Shown: positions 42,623 to 54,461, counted from the first letter of the stretch. The stretch is 64,000 nucleotides of DNA from Paraphaeosphaeria minitans (GCA_015832175.1 WJXW01000002.1:1612001-1676000), one strand, 5' to 3'. Notes: generated from the letters alone by a model not told the origin. Numbers and translations: made by a program.

Positions 42623-44969
42623 ATGGCTCAACAAACCAACAATGATCACGCCTGCCACGGCCCATTGCCGCCTTCGCCTAGCTCCACTTTGTCAAACCCG
42701 CCATCGTCTCCTGGGTTGGAGCCAGCTGGCCAATCCGTTCTGCATGCTGAAGACCCCCAGACGGAGTCTACTCGCAACGCGGCGCGCGCGGGCGAGGCCA
42801 TCCTCGAAGTCATACGACGTAAGCAGCCCTATTACAACCGCAAATCAAACCTGAAGACATACTTCGACCGCAAAGATACCTCGCGGAACGCTTGCGAATC
42901 CTCCAAAGGCAAAGATCCCGCACGCCGTAGCTCCGACGCACATCCGGCCGACAAGTCTGCAGCGACGCCAGAAACCCCCGCGAAGAAGCCTGCAAAGACA
43001 TATGCAGCAACATCTCCTGCGCCGAACAGCGGCACCCGCGCGCCGTTTGATGGATCTTCAGTTCGACCAAAGGACACACCGCGCCTCGACCGTGCGGGAA
43101 ATCCCCGACCTGCGAACAAGAAGTTTCTCTCACGCGGTAAGTCCTCGTATAAACCAAGCGGGGTCACAGCAGAGCTCGACTAACAGTGCCAGACCCCACC
43201 GGCAGGGTCGTTGGAAATGCAAGGGGTCCGGATACTCAGCTGGAAGAGGTACAAGCCTGGATCCAGGAGAAAAAGCACATCAAGTTTGACCTAATACCCG
43301 ATGTTGAAGAGCACATCTTCGACGACATTGATGAAGATGTGCGGACCGAGCCTTTCCACCTGAGGAACCAGGGTAGAAAGCTGGTAATGGGCAAGGATGA
43401 AGAGACTGAGATCTGCGCCATCTTTCCGAGGGACAATAAGAAGATCTATCCGTGTCGCTTCCTTCTGCGGGAGGGCGAGAAAGGCGCCTACAGCCCGATC
43501 AAGGACATTACTCAGCTACGCGATAGCATCGACGAGCTGTACTACCCGTTCGAGGCCTTTACACACAGCACACGCGAAGACGCATGGATGCAGCTTCAAG
43601 CTGTCGTCGGCTACGTGTTCTTGCTCTGCGCTGAAGCGGACGTCGTCTACACGACGTCTGCGAAGCATCCTGGATCGTTGTCAACTGCGCTGACGCACAT
43701 CAAAGAGACGTATGCCCCGAATGGTAAGACTTGCTATCCGAAAATCTGATCGAGACTGACCAAATCATCTAGACGCGCATCCCACTGCCGCAACCGTGAA
43801 TAGAAACATTCAGGCGTACCCCGACTCCGATCATGATGTGAGCCAGTTGGAGAAGATCAACGAGTGGCTGGAGGACAAAAATCTCCTCGGCAACATGCTG
43901 CGCCTGGTCTCCGATCCCTCCATATACGTCTTCCAGGACTTCGTTCCCGAATCTACGCTCAAAGTGAAAGGCATCGCCAAGGTCCACGACCGGATGTTAT
44001 TCCTCGGCGAGAATGACGAGGTACAGAGCTGGGTCGTTCCAAGCCGCGAACCAAACAAGGCAATCCTCGGTTGGATCATCAATATTGACAAAGAGACGGG
44101 CAAGCAGACGTACGCGTCATGGTGGCCAGCTCTACCCACGCTCACGTTTCCTTTCCAGGCGTTCAAGAGTCACGAAGACGCCCTCAGTTGGCGAAAGCTG
44201 TTCTATACTGTTGGGTACATCTTTCTTTGTTTCGACGAGGCGAAGGTGGCTGTAAACATGGCCACTTCCTTCCAGAAGCATTTTATCTCAGCATCCGTAT
44301 CCAATACCGTGGAGAAGTATTATGGCACACGTAAGTTTGTTGCTTGCCCGGTGGCGATCCATGCTGACAGTCTTAGTCTCTCCTCCAAATGGCTGGCCAA
44401 ATGTGCGTAAACCAGGCGAGTTGGACTTCCATGGTGGCAATCCGGCACCGGTGCCCTCTACTGCTGGCCAAATCGGCGCATCGGTTGAACCTCCCAAGAA
44501 GAGCAAGCAAACAGCCTTCAGCAAGTTTCGGAAAACTTTGCGGGAGATCAAGGGTCGAAACACGAAACCCCCAGTCACCGGCTCTCATGGTGCTCATGGT
44601 GTCGAAAACTCTCGCTCGAGCAAATACATTGCTCCGGCTGGGGATTACCGCACCCTGGATGACCTTAGCGTCTCGCTCTTCCTCGAGAAGGCCCGCAACA
44701 GCAACGGTAAGCGGCCGGCCCGGGACGACAGTGAAGAAGATGAAGAGAACCGCCCGACAAAGCACAAGCGTCTCGAGGCCAAGCGCACGGAGGCAATCAG
44801 GCTCCGTATTTTTCAGCAGCGCGAGATCGACAAGATGCAGGTGGAGCTCGATGAGAAGAAGCGGACGCTACAACTCCTAGAGGTTGTCGAGCTAGAAGTC
44901 GCCAGCCAGATGGGTCAGGTGATGATGGGAATGACGGACGATGACTATGACGCAATTTTGCAGCCTTGA
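42623..44969 (+). CDS. Hypothetical protein with two duplicated modules, each one exon
   Basis: Exons 42623-43136, 43193-43723, 43773-44330, 44377-44969; 731 residues. Exon 1 encodes a disordered Pro/Ser/Lys-rich region. Exons 2 and 3 each encode a similar module: compare YYPFEAFTHSTREDAWMQL..VVGYVFLLCAEADVVY with FPFQAFKSHEDALSWRKL..TVGYIFLCFDEAKVAV. All three introns are phase 1, so exons 2 and 3 are symmetric and interchangeable. Exon 4 is disordered, has a basic stretch (KHKRLEAKRTEAIRLRI) and ends in a predicted coiled coil (QQREIDKMQVELDEKKRTLQ). I recognise no family; a nuclear or scaffold role is speculation. Confidence 0.75.
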
Positions 44970-45843
44970 TTTGCTTGGGCGACGATTGGCGGAATGTGTT
45001 GGAAATTGACTCGATATGATATGGATTGCATGCAGAGCCTTGGAGTTCTTGAATCGGCGCAGTATACCCGGCATGATACTTTTTCGGAGTGGGCAATGCA
45101 GATACGCAAGGCGAACAACTGTCTTGAGCTGGTGCTGCTGGTCACCGTCTCTTTTGAATGAGAAGGCGAGATATTTGGACGCGCACGCCATACGATGCCA
45201 GCAATACACACCCGTGTTGTTCTGCAGCGTGCTATATCAGCGATTTTCTTACGTGATGTTCTTGCCTGCTAGGTAGGCATGCCGCTCTTTCCCGTTAGAG
45301 GCGTCAGCTTGATCCCGCCAGATGTGTTGTCCTTTCCCGATGAACACGTCGCTCTTTCCCGCTGCATGATGCTCTGTTTCCATCGGAGAAAATCCTGACT
45401 GTCTGTCACCGCCACTCTTTTCCCAGCCCGTTGTAGAAACCGTCTGCTTCGTCATCTACCGTACCCGGCCCTCTTGGAGATACATATATCACAACACCGA
45501 GTTGGCATCGGACCATTTCTGTTACAGCTCGCATACTTGCTGTGTCTTCGAGTCCGAGAAGAAGCCTCGTTGATCTGCTAATCGTCTGTCCTATAGATGA
45601 TTAGGACAAAGGGAGACGGGGGAGGAGCGAGGCGCGAAAATTTCAATGATGCACAAGAGGAGTTGGTTGGATGCTGGATCGAGGGGAAAGATCTTCTATG
45701 GCGACCCGAAGGCCGGGATTAGGGTTAAACAGGGACATGGCTGCTCAAACGAACCATAGGTTGGATCGGAAAACCTTTTACATTTCTCACTTGGAGGCCA
45801 GAGTCTAGCTATCGGCTCCAGTATGGCCAACCTAGGCTAAACA
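44970..45843. other. Convergent intergenic region
   Basis: No gene. CGCTCTTTCCCG occurs twice (about 45283 and 45350) with a related TCCTTTCCCGATGA between them; otherwise featureless. Confidence 0.4.
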
Positions 45844-47050
45844 TCACGAGACGCAATCTAACACGATGTTATCAATCAGTCTCACGGGAATCTGCCCACC
45901 GCCCAGACCCAGGTCCTCAGATTCATTCGGTTCCTCGACAGGCAGCATCTTAACAGCGCCGCTAAGGATGGCGCCTCGAGCAGGATCTACTTCATCAAGC
46001 TCTTCCATGGTCTCTGGATCGGCAAGGCTGATGTAGTCGACCTCGAATCGCGCGCGCTTGTGAGGTTCCAGTGTGTCCTGCGCCATCTTCGTTTGGTCTA
46101 CGTGATCACTCGCCGGCCACAAGATGTCCCCACGTGTCCGCTTCCCGGCCTTGTATTGCGTTTCGGCCTTGCGCAGAGCCTGGTTGAGCACGATGCCTGC
46201 AGTACGTCTACGGGCACCGAGGTACACATTTCTGCTTGACAGAGCAAGACCGTCTGGTTCGCGCGACGTAGACACGACTTTAACGTCTATTGGGAGATGA
46301 AAGTCTTTCACTAGGCGTCTGATGACGACGGTCTGCTGGATGTCCTTCTGCCCAAAGTATACACGCTCCGGCTGACATATGTTGAAGAGCTTCATGCAGA
46401 CGGTAGCCACGCCGCGGAAAAACACCGGTCTGCTGGCCCCTTCCAGCAATTGTCCTAGCGGGCGCATCTCAATGAAGCTACCCACGCCTGGTATGCTGCT
46501 GTCGGGTGGCAGGGTGGGATACATCGTCTTTGTGGTTGGCGCAAAGACAGCGGTGACACGGCCCGCGCCTTCTACGCTCCCGAGCTCCCGGTTCAGAGAG
46601 TGCAGCATGCGTAAGTCGGCTTCCCACGTCTTCGGATACGAGGTCAGGTCCTCGTTGAGCCCGAACTGCGTAGGGTTCACGTATATGGTCACAACGACGT
46701 CCGTGTTTTCGGCAGCCGCATGGCGCACGAGGGAGAGGTGGCCTTCGTGGAGGGCGCCCATGGTGGGGACCAGGCCGACGGTGCGCTTGTTTAGGAGGGC
46801 GACTCTCCGAAATTCCCGTAGGGGTTCTACATCGCGGAAGATCTTGGTCTCCGGGGCGAAGTGCTTCGCGTCGCTAAGAGCTGGAGTGGTAGAAAAGAAG
46901 CGGAGAGCATTGCGGGCGTTGAGAGCTCGGTTGACGTGACAGAAGCTCGCAGTCGCGTAGCTGCAGGCTTCAGAGGCTTGGAAGTATTAGGCAGTGGTCT
47001 CAATGGGTTGGGATGCGTACTGTACCTCGAAGATGCCGTACAGAAAACAT
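45844..47050 (-). CDS. PAN6: Pantothenate synthetase (pantoate-beta-alanine ligase)
   Basis: Joins pantoate and beta-alanine with ATP in vitamin B5/CoA synthesis. The body is one long exon; the frame opens upstream of the family start without an ATG. I propose exon 1 47050-47026 (MFSVRHLR) and exon 2 46976-45844, 385 residues; an acceptor 9 bp later (46967) is equally in frame. Motifs: VGLVPTMGALHEGHLSLVR with the HxGH nucleotide site, IYVNPTQFGLNEDL, FFRGVATVCMKLFN, YFGQKDIQQTVVIRRL and STSREPDGLALSSRN (the KMSKS-like region). The Arg-rich, acid-poor leader looks like a mitochondrial presequence, but this rests on the splice model. Divergent from DBP7. Confidence 0.9.
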
Positions 47051-47357
47051 GGCGGGGAGGAGCGGAGGAGCTGACTGGGTCAGAACCCACTCCCAGAGTT
47101 ATTTCCGATGAAATCTCCGATGAGAAGCGCTTTGTGTAGCTAGGAAGCAGCAAAAAAGTGAATGATTCTCCATCCTCACGTCCTCGCAAAGATATGACTG
47201 CAAGTCTGAAATCTGCGGCGCACATATGAACACGGCTGTCACGTGCAGCGGTTCACCTCGGAAATCGGCCGTGCGCCCTGCATGATTCAAAGTTGGTGGT
47301 CGAGATTTGCGAAACCTCAAACCCCGCCGAGCCAGCAACGGGTTTCAGCAACACAAT
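47051..47357. other. Bidirectional promoter (PAN6 / DBP7)
   Basis: About 307 bp between the two proposed ATGs; no motif stands out. Confidence 0.4.
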
Positions 47358-49841
47358 ATGGCCGACGATGGCATGCTTCTCAACTTTTCCATACCGGATA
47401 GCGGCATCCTGAATAAGCCTCAGTTCAAGGGAGGGAATTGGAAACAGCGACAAACGGCGAAGAAGGCAGCGGCGCACTGGCATACGAAAGCTACCGAGCG
47501 CCTGACTGGAGTGAGGGCGCCGAAGGCTCCTCTTCCCTTATCGGTCAATGCGACAGACGTAAATCGCACCCAACTGGGCCCGCGCCCTGAGCGACCGCAT
47601 CTATCGCCTGAGTACGACGACGACCGCCCTGCGAAGAGACTCAGAGTGAGCGGAGGCAATCATAAAAAAATTGACGACGATGCGCCCGCTGCAGACTTTC
47701 GACCGCACACGGATGCGAACGTTGTAAAGAATCCAGCAGCGAAGCAAGACACGTCGAAGGGCGGCAAGCAGATCATCTCGTCACTTTTCTCGTTCAATCC
47801 TACCTCAACTACCCAAACCGAACCGACAAAATTCACCGAAGGAGATGCACCCATCGAACCGTCCAATGCACCGCTCACAAGCGAGCTCGATACGTTCACG
47901 TCGCTCGGCATATCGCCAACGCTCGCCGCACATTTGCTCAAGAAAATGGATCTAAAGGCTCCTACGGCAATCCAAAAGGCAGCTGTATCGCAGTTGATCA
48001 AAGACGACTCAGATGCTTTCATACAAGCCGAAACCGGTTCGGGGAAAACGCTGGCATACCTATTGCCGATTGTGCAGAGACTGATGGAGCTATCGGCGAA
48101 CATGAAGAAGCGGAAGGTCGATGACTCCGTGTCTCGCGATTCTGGATTGTTTGCTATCATTCTGGCACCGACACGAGAACTCAGCAAGCAGATCGCCCAT
48201 GTGCTGGACAACCTCCTCAGGTGTGCGCATTGGCTGGTCGCGACGACTGTGATTGGTGGTGAGAAAAAGAAGTCAGAGAAGGCCCGGTTACGGAAGGGCA
48301 TTAACATTCTGGTTGCAACTCCTGGACGTCTCGCGGATCACTTGGAGCACACAAAGGCCCTGGACGTGAGTAATGTCCGGTGGTTGGTGCTAGACGAGGG
48401 AGATCGTCTCATGGAGCTTGGATTCGAAGACGAGATCCAGAAGATTGTCGGCAATCTCAATCTCCGCATGCGAGCGCAAAAGGATGAGGCTTCGAGAATC
48501 CCTGGATTGCCCGCCAAGCGAACCACAGTCCTGTGTTCAGCGACGATGAAGCTGGATGTAGAACGCTTAGGTGAAATAAGTTTGAAGGATGCTGTGCATA
48601 TACGGTCTGATCCTGCTGACAGGACTGAGAACGAAGGGGCAGATGATGAGGATCAAGCCTTCTTGGCGCCGGCCCAGTTGAAGCAGTCGTATGCTGTTGT
48701 GGCCCCTAAGCTGCGGCTTGTGTCTCTAATCAGCTTTTTGAAGCGTGCCTTCGCTCGCAAAGGTTCCGTCATGAAGGTCATCGTATTCATTTCCTGCGCC
48801 GACTCGGTTGATTTTCATTTCGATGTCCTCACCAGCAACCTGGAAGAGGAAAAAGCGGCAGCCAAGGATAATACCAAAGAGGACACCAAGAAAGAAAAGG
48901 ACGAAGAGGCCGACGAAAAAAATCCTAAGAGGAAGCCGGTGGTACAGTCAGATCCAACCAAGATTGCTGTTACGCACGCCGAATCGCCATCACTTTCGCC
49001 ACACACACATAAAGTCACGACATACCGTCTTCACGGTTCCTTACCACAGTCTCTCCGTACTTCTACGCTCGCCCACTTTACCAAGAACAACGAACCTGCG
49101 GTCCTCCTGGCCACTGATGTCGCTTCTCGTGGTCTAGATCTGCCGAATGTTAATCTAGTGGTGGAGTTCGACCCTGCATTCGCGCGGGAAGACCATCTGC
49201 ATCGCATTGGTCGAACAGCTCGTGCTGGTCGCGACGGCCGTGCTTGCATCTTCCTCATGCCAGGCAGTGAAGAAGGCTATGTCAACATTTTGAAGACTGA
49301 CAGGAAAGACGGCGAAGCAGGCATCCACATCGCGCGTCAAGACGCTGAAGAGATCCTCAAGAAGGGACTCGTCACATTTGGTGTGATGAAGGACAAGACC
49401 GAGTACATGGAGAAAGCAACCGACCTTCAGTTGGCCGTTGAACGATGGGCTCTTGCCTCTCCAGCACGATTAGAAAGCGCCAGGCGAGCGTACCAAAGCC
49501 ACGTCCGCGCTTATGCCACCCACGTTGCGGCCGAGAGAGTATATTTCGACATCAAGCAGCTCCATCTAGGTCATTTGGCGAAGGCTTTCGCTTTGAGAGA
49601 GCGTCCGAGCGGTATGAAGGTGCCGGGTCTCAGAACGGGAGCTGGACGAGAGAGCAAGAAGGTGGCGAAGATCAGAGGGGCCGCTACGGGAGCCAACAAG
49701 AGTGCGGTGGCTAGCAAGGTTGCGCTGGAGGATACAAAGGTGGATGATACGGAGGAAGCTGCGAAGATGCGCAAGGCTGTGAGAGCGCGGGAGAAGTTCA
49801 TGCGGCATGCGGGCATGGCTGATGAGTTTAACTTGGGTTAG
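47358..49841 (+). CDS. DBP7: DEAD-box RNA helicase Dbp7
   Basis: Nucleolar helicase for assembly of the 60S ribosomal subunit. Single exon; the start MADDGMLLNFSI is the first true ATG and matches the family N-terminus, giving 827 residues (upstream extension only from TTG). Motifs in order: Q region FTSLGISPTLAAHLL..APTAIQ, AETGSGKT (224-231), APTRELSKQ, TPGRLADHLEH, VLDEGDRLMELGF (DEGD rather than DEAD, as in Dbp7), CSATM, ATDVASRGLDLP and HRIGRTARAGRDG. A charged insertion (EEEKAAAKDNTKEDTKKEKD) lies between the lobes. The basic C-terminal tail with LGHLAKAFALRERP is typical of Dbp7. Confidence 0.95.
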   Translation: MADDGMLLNFSIPDSGILNKPQFKGGNWKQRQTAKKAAAHWHTKATERLTGVRAPKAPLPLSVNATDVNRTQLGPRPERPHLSPEYDDDRPAKRLRVSGGNHKKIDDDAPAADFRPHTDANVVKNPAAKQDTSKGGKQIISSLFSFNPTSTTQTEPTKFTEGDAPIEPSNAPLTSELDTFTSLGISPTLAAHLLKKMDLKAPTAIQKAAVSQLIKDDSDAFIQAETGSGKTLAYLLPIVQRLMELSANMKKRKVDDSVSRDSGLFAIILAPTRELSKQIAHVLDNLLRCAHWLVATTVIGGEKKKSEKARLRKGINILVATPGRLADHLEHTKALDVSNVRWLVLDEGDRLMELGFEDEIQKIVGNLNLRMRAQKDEASRIPGLPAKRTTVLCSATMKLDVERLGEISLKDAVHIRSDPADRTENEGADDEDQAFLAPAQLKQSYAVVAPKLRLVSLISFLKRAFARKGSVMKVIVFISCADSVDFHFDVLTSNLEEEKAAAKDNTKEDTKKEKDEEADEKNPKRKPVVQSDPTKIAVTHAESPSLSPHTHKVTTYRLHGSLPQSLRTSTLAHFTKNNEPAVLLATDVASRGLDLPNVNLVVEFDPAFAREDHLHRIGRTARAGRDGRACIFLMPGSEEGYVNILKTDRKDGEAGIHIARQDAEEILKKGLVTFGVMKDKTEYMEKATDLQLAVERWALASPARLESARRAYQSHVRAYATHVAAERVYFDIKQLHLGHLAKAFALRERPSGMKVPGLRTGAGRESKKVAKIRGAATGANKSAVASKVALEDTKVDDTEEAAKMRKAVRAREKFMRHAGMADEFNLG

Positions 49842-50275
49842 ATTTCGTCGTGGGTTAGGTTATATGATACCAATAATCGCTTCGTGCATGTTTTCCCGCG
49901 ACTATTGCAATGCATCTCGTTGCGAGTTCCTACCTGTCCTTCACCTCGCTCACCTGCCATCAACAGCAATGGTCGCACCTTCCACTTGCGGAAAACAAAA
50001 CACAGCCAGACTTTCTCACCCAACGAGATTTCTGCTATCTGCTCTCGGACGAACTCACCATCACGACAATGGCATTTCAGTCGAGACTGAAGTTTTTTTC
50101 GTCTCCGCAAGTTAAAACCCCCATACCCGATGACAAAGCGCCCGATACGGCAAGATCGACTCCTGGAACAAAGACATCATGTGATGACGAGTCGCCAATC
50201 GCGTCCCTCGACGCGCCGTCGACGCCGCCTCCATCGCAACGTTCCGCAGCGCTTTCACTTCCCGCCACGCTCGCG
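49842..50275. other. Intergenic, upstream of RAD18
   Basis: Includes an in-frame ATG at 50069 (ACAATGGC context) that would lengthen Rad18 by 69 residues; otherwise no feature. Confidence 0.4.
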
Positions 50276-51740
50276 ATGGAATCGTCTTTCGAACTGCCCG
50301 ACTCCACCGACTGGCTCGCGACGTCTCTCCCCGCTTTTGAGCCTCTCGAAGCCGCGCTCCGGTGCGAAGTGTGCAAGGAGTTCTACAACAAACCTGTCAT
50401 TACCTCGTGCGCGCATACGTTCTGCTCCCTGTGCATACGAAGATGCATTGCAATCGACGGAAAATGTCCCGCGTGCAAGTCTGCCTGCCAGGCCGACAAA
50501 TTGCAACCCAACATCGCGGTGCGTGAAATCGCAACGAAATTCCAAGAAGCGCGCCCAAAGGCGCTAGAGTTAGCGTGTGCGAAGGACAATGACGACGGTG
50601 AGACAGCTGCACCGGCTAGCGGGCGGAAAAGGAAGCGCGAGGTGGCGGATGGAGACGAAGAGGGGAGGAGAACGACTCGGTCGAGACAGACACGAAGAAG
50701 TACGAGGCCTGGGGACGAGATCATCACGCACGACATGCCCGTGGTGATCCCAGACAGCGATGAAGAGAACGAGGACGAGTACATACCTGACGGTATGGTG
50801 CCATGCCCAATATGCAAGAAGCCCATGAAGGAGGAGGCAGTCTTTAACCACATACCAATCTGCCCGGCTGCGCAGAAAGACACTGGGACACGAAAGACTA
50901 GGTCGAGGTAGGCATGTTCGAGACACAACGATGGGGCACTACTGAGACGGTAACAGAAAGGATTACGCCTTCCCGAACCCGCTGCAAGCTCGAAGGAAAG
51001 ACAACGATCCCCCGCCGACGCGCCTCTCCGGTCTGCACTATCCAATGCTGAATGACAAGTCGCTGAGGAAGAGGCTACAAGATCTGGGCATACCCACTTG
51101 GGGCACAAGGCAACAATTGGTGAAACGGCATCAGGAATGGTTGAATATCTACAATTCCAATTGCGATGCGTCGGACGAGGCCAGAAAGCCGAAACAAGAG
51201 CTACTGAGAGAGTTGGAAGATTGGGAACGGACGCAAGGCGGTCGCGCGACTGCGAAAGAATCACACATCATGCGAAAGGACTTCGATGGGCAGAATTACG
51301 CTATGGCGCACAAGAACCAGTTTGACGATCTTATCGCCAACGTGAGAAAGCGCGCTAAAGAAACCTCGAAACCGAGAGAAGAAAAGGTTGAGAGCACTCC
51401 CGCTGGCAGCTCTGGGTCCGATCCACAACCGGCCCAGGCCGACAAACCAGAATTCACACCCGACCCACGGCACCCGTACGAAAATAACGAAGCCGCGCTC
51501 TCATCAATTCGACAGAAGGTTGAGGAAGCAAACCGGACCGACTCCGCGTTCCCACCGCTGAGTCACAATACCAAAGATGCGAACATGAAGGCAGCGCAGG
51601 ATGCAGGCATCCATCAGGACAAGATACCATTAGGCTTCGCACCTGAAAATCCACTTGGAAATCCGACAAGGAAGGTGCCCATGTTTAGGATGCCGGAGGA
51701 GCCAGTTGTGGACGTGGAAAGCTCAACCACGATACAATAG
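50276..51740 (+). CDS. RAD18: Postreplication-repair E3 ubiquitin ligase Rad18
   Basis: With Rad6 it monoubiquitinates PCNA at stalled forks. Exons 50276-50907 and 50957-51740, 471 residues. RING finger CEVC..CAHTFCSLC..CPAC (30-67), a basic linker, UBZ4-type zinc finger CPIC..H..C (about 177-196), and after the intron a SAP domain (LRKRLQDLGIPTWGTRQQLV). I chose the ATG giving MESSFELPDSTDWLATSLPA because fungal Rad18 proteins begin this way. An in-frame ATG at 50069 (MAFQSRLKFFSS) would give 540 residues and is also possible. The rest of the C-terminus is disordered, with no further domain. The single intron lies between the UBZ and SAP domains. Confidence 0.93.
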
Positions 51741-52171
51741 GTAGCCAATGTCACGAAAGTTGATTAGCGGAAAGTGCAGTTCCCAACGGCCTTGAGCCAC
51801 GGCCCACGTGGTTTGCTCATGTACAAGATGCTGGTACGCTTTCCACATCGCCTTGCCCTTGCTTCCGTTGAATGGCTAATACCCATTTTCCAATGTAGTG
51901 CCCCAGCATCAATCCTTAATTAAGGCTTCGTTGAATGCCCGCGCCCGCTTCATTCCCTGAGTTCTCCCTCGCTACAATTTCGTTTCTGCATTATCCTCTG
52001 CAAGCAATCCTATGACGACGTTGTAACACACTGCAAGTCCCTCCGCGCTACCCTTTCGTCTATATCTATTCTTCCGGACAGACCGAAGACTAGCGCTGTT
52101 GTAAATCACTGCAAGCTCACTCACGATATACTCTCCAACAAAACACAGTCGCCACCGAACACGCACAAGCT
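51741..52171. other. Intergenic region
   Basis: 431 bp between two plus-strand genes; no gene, repeat or clear promoter motif apart from an AATCCTTAATTAAGG near-palindrome at about 51910-51924. Confidence 0.4.
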
Positions 52172-53467
52172 ATGGAGCACCTGGAGCTGCCTGAGAGCGT
52201 GAAGGGCAGGAAGTGCAGAGTCCCGCGGAGCGTGCTGATTCCTAGCGGGTCAGACTTTTGTCATTACGCTCTAGGGGGGCCGTCAAGGCAAAATGGGGAC
52301 CGGAAGAACTTGAATGAACATGTGGCAGATGAAGAGGAAGACCTTGCTAGAAAAGTTGGGCTAGGTGTGTGCATTACCGACAAAACGGTCGGCCCTAGCA
52401 AAGAACCATCACAGATCCTGATGGCTGCAGAACTGGATCGCATACCGACCCCCTATTTCACCGCGAGAAGCACCCCGATCGGCACGAAACCGGAGCGGGA
52501 ACCGACTCCCATGCCCTTCGCCCTAGTCCAAGACACCAAACGCCAAGGGAAAATGCCCGTCAACTCCTTCCCAGACGGCAAACGACAATACAGCACATCG
52601 CCCGCACGTCTCGAGCACATATTGTCCCCGCCCTTCCAACTGGACCTCTTCCCCTCCCCTCCCCGGCCCTTCAGCGTCCAAGAAGGGAAAAGCAAGGGAA
52701 AAGCACCTGCCCTGCCTTCGCCAGAGGAAATCGGGCGCTGGCGTCCACTCTCTGTCTCATCCACCGGTACCGCAACCCCCCTCCACCCTGGCGTCCGGAC
52801 ACCCCTCGCCGCGCGCTACACCCCGTTGCAAAAAAAGGCGGCAAGGGAGCCCCAGCTCCCCAATATTGACAGCGTGATCTCGCCTTACTCTGGGCCTACT
52901 CAGGGTTTTGAGGACATCTCTGCGCTGCGTTATGGGGACTTCTTCGCCTCCCCGCTGCACCGCCGCTCACCGGTTTATAAGGAGGGTGTAGGTAAGGCAT
53001 CGCCTATGAGCAGCGAGCGGTTTTACAAGCTGCCCGAGTACACCGGGAGTAGCAACACGGAGCTCATGTGTCCGCGCCGAAGAGTTGAAGGCCCAGTTGG
53101 GATTGGGCCGCTGGACCTTGAGCTGAATTCACTAGACGTTGAGCTTAGGTCGCTGGCCAGCTCGGTGAGCGAGGGGCTTCTTGCGAGCCCGCCAGTGTCG
53201 GAGGCGCTGACGGGGGATTTCGAGCTGGATGAGGTGATAACCTTCCAGGAATGGAATGAAGCACAGGAAAAAGCAGACAGGTTTGAGAGGAGTTTTCTGG
53301 GCAAGACTAGGTCACTGTTCAGGAAAATAAGAGATAGAGTTGGTGGCAGTAATGATGAGGTGACTGACGTAGAGGAGAGGAGGGGTGTGTTAACGCGACT
53401 GAAGTGTAGGGTAGCGAGGATGGGTGCGGTCCGGGGCAGACTTTTTGGGAGGTCCAGAGATGTGTAG
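52172..53467 (+). CDS. Hypothetical disordered protein
   Basis: Single exon, 431 residues, ATG start. Mostly Pro/Ser/Arg-rich low complexity, with short motifs that look like phosphorylation or docking sites (RIPTPYFTARSTP, PSPPRPFSV, ALPSPEEIGRWRPLS). The last ~120 residues are more structured: a likely helical segment (LELNSLDVELRSLASSVSEG), FQEWNEAQEKADRFERS and a basic end (LTRLKCRVARMGAVRGRLFGR) that could bind nucleic acid or membranes. I recognise no family. The sequence is coding by length and codon pattern only. Confidence 0.6.
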   Translation: MEHLELPESVKGRKCRVPRSVLIPSGSDFCHYALGGPSRQNGDRKNLNEHVADEEEDLARKVGLGVCITDKTVGPSKEPSQILMAAELDRIPTPYFTARSTPIGTKPEREPTPMPFALVQDTKRQGKMPVNSFPDGKRQYSTSPARLEHILSPPFQLDLFPSPPRPFSVQEGKSKGKAPALPSPEEIGRWRPLSVSSTGTATPLHPGVRTPLAARYTPLQKKAAREPQLPNIDSVISPYSGPTQGFEDISALRYGDFFASPLHRRSPVYKEGVGKASPMSSERFYKLPEYTGSSNTELMCPRRRVEGPVGIGPLDLELNSLDVELRSLASSVSEGLLASPPVSEALTGDFELDEVITFQEWNEAQEKADRFERSFLGKTRSLFRKIRDRVGGSNDEVTDVEERRGVLTRLKCRVARMGAVRGRLFGRSRDV

Positions 53468-54453
53468 GAGCGGGTGGATGAACAGTGGTTCCATCCCTTC
53501 GATGCCCAAGTTTGGATGCACCAGGCCAGCTTCACAGCAGCGTGTCTTGGTGTTGTTCCCATTGGTAACAGGGTCGAGCGCAGGCTCGAAGATGGGCTAA
53601 AAAGGCTACTGGTTATCAGAACATGGCGAAGGGTTTGATTGCCCAGGCAACAGACTTCTGATGGTCAAGCTCGACCATCACCACCAAGGACCTCGACGGC
53701 TCAAAGCATCCACCAACATTTTCTGCACATCCTTGGTCATCAATCGATCCGGGATAGAACCGCCGCGGGCGGCAACTGCATCTGGTTGAGATGAATAATG
53801 ATCCATTTACAAATTCATCAACCGGACGATTGTTTCTGGGAGCAAACGTTGCCGTCGGCTACGCAAAGTTACCAGCAACGATCCACACCCCATGAGGGAT
53901 TGATAACTCGAAATACACTCCCTCCTCGCGAGCGCGTCCGCCTACTCCAATGTGGTACCGTACCACATACTCGTCTTTTTCAAATGGAACTCGCTTGAAG
54001 GCAAGCGCTACTCTTAATGCGCAGAAGTCGACGAAGAGGCCAAACCTCGTAAGACTGTCCGGGGCTTAGACGTTCTTGGGAAGTAGGTAAGACTGAAAAG
54101 GACCTCAATGACTGGGTATGCATTCATGGATCACGCGGAGATGGAAAAGTGGGCATAGGCCATAGGGCTTGCGATACACGTGCTTATCGGGCGCATCACC
54201 GTCGGACTTGATAGATATTTGTTTGCGAGCGAGAAATACGCAATCTGACGATGTTTTTCAGAGCTGTTGATGCCATCTGGGACATTCAGAAGATTCTAGA
54301 TAGATGTTTGCTGATTCAAAGATAGCTGTTGTACCAAGCATGTCGTGTTTGTCCTTGGGGGTTTTGAACACAGCGTCTCATCTCATAGGATAATTACGTG
54401 CGCTATTCAGTCTATCGGGTTATTGCCTGAATTCTAAAGGACTTTATTTGACT
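53468..54453. other. Gene-poor flank of the transposon
   Basis: No supported gene; base composition becomes more AT-rich than in the left part of the window. The 66-residue frame at 53798-53998 has no features. Confidence 0.45.
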
Positions 54454-54461
54454 ATGATATC
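54454..54461. repeat. Left target-site duplication
   Basis: ATGATATC, identical to 55135-55142; directly abuts the terminal repeat. Confidence 0.85.
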
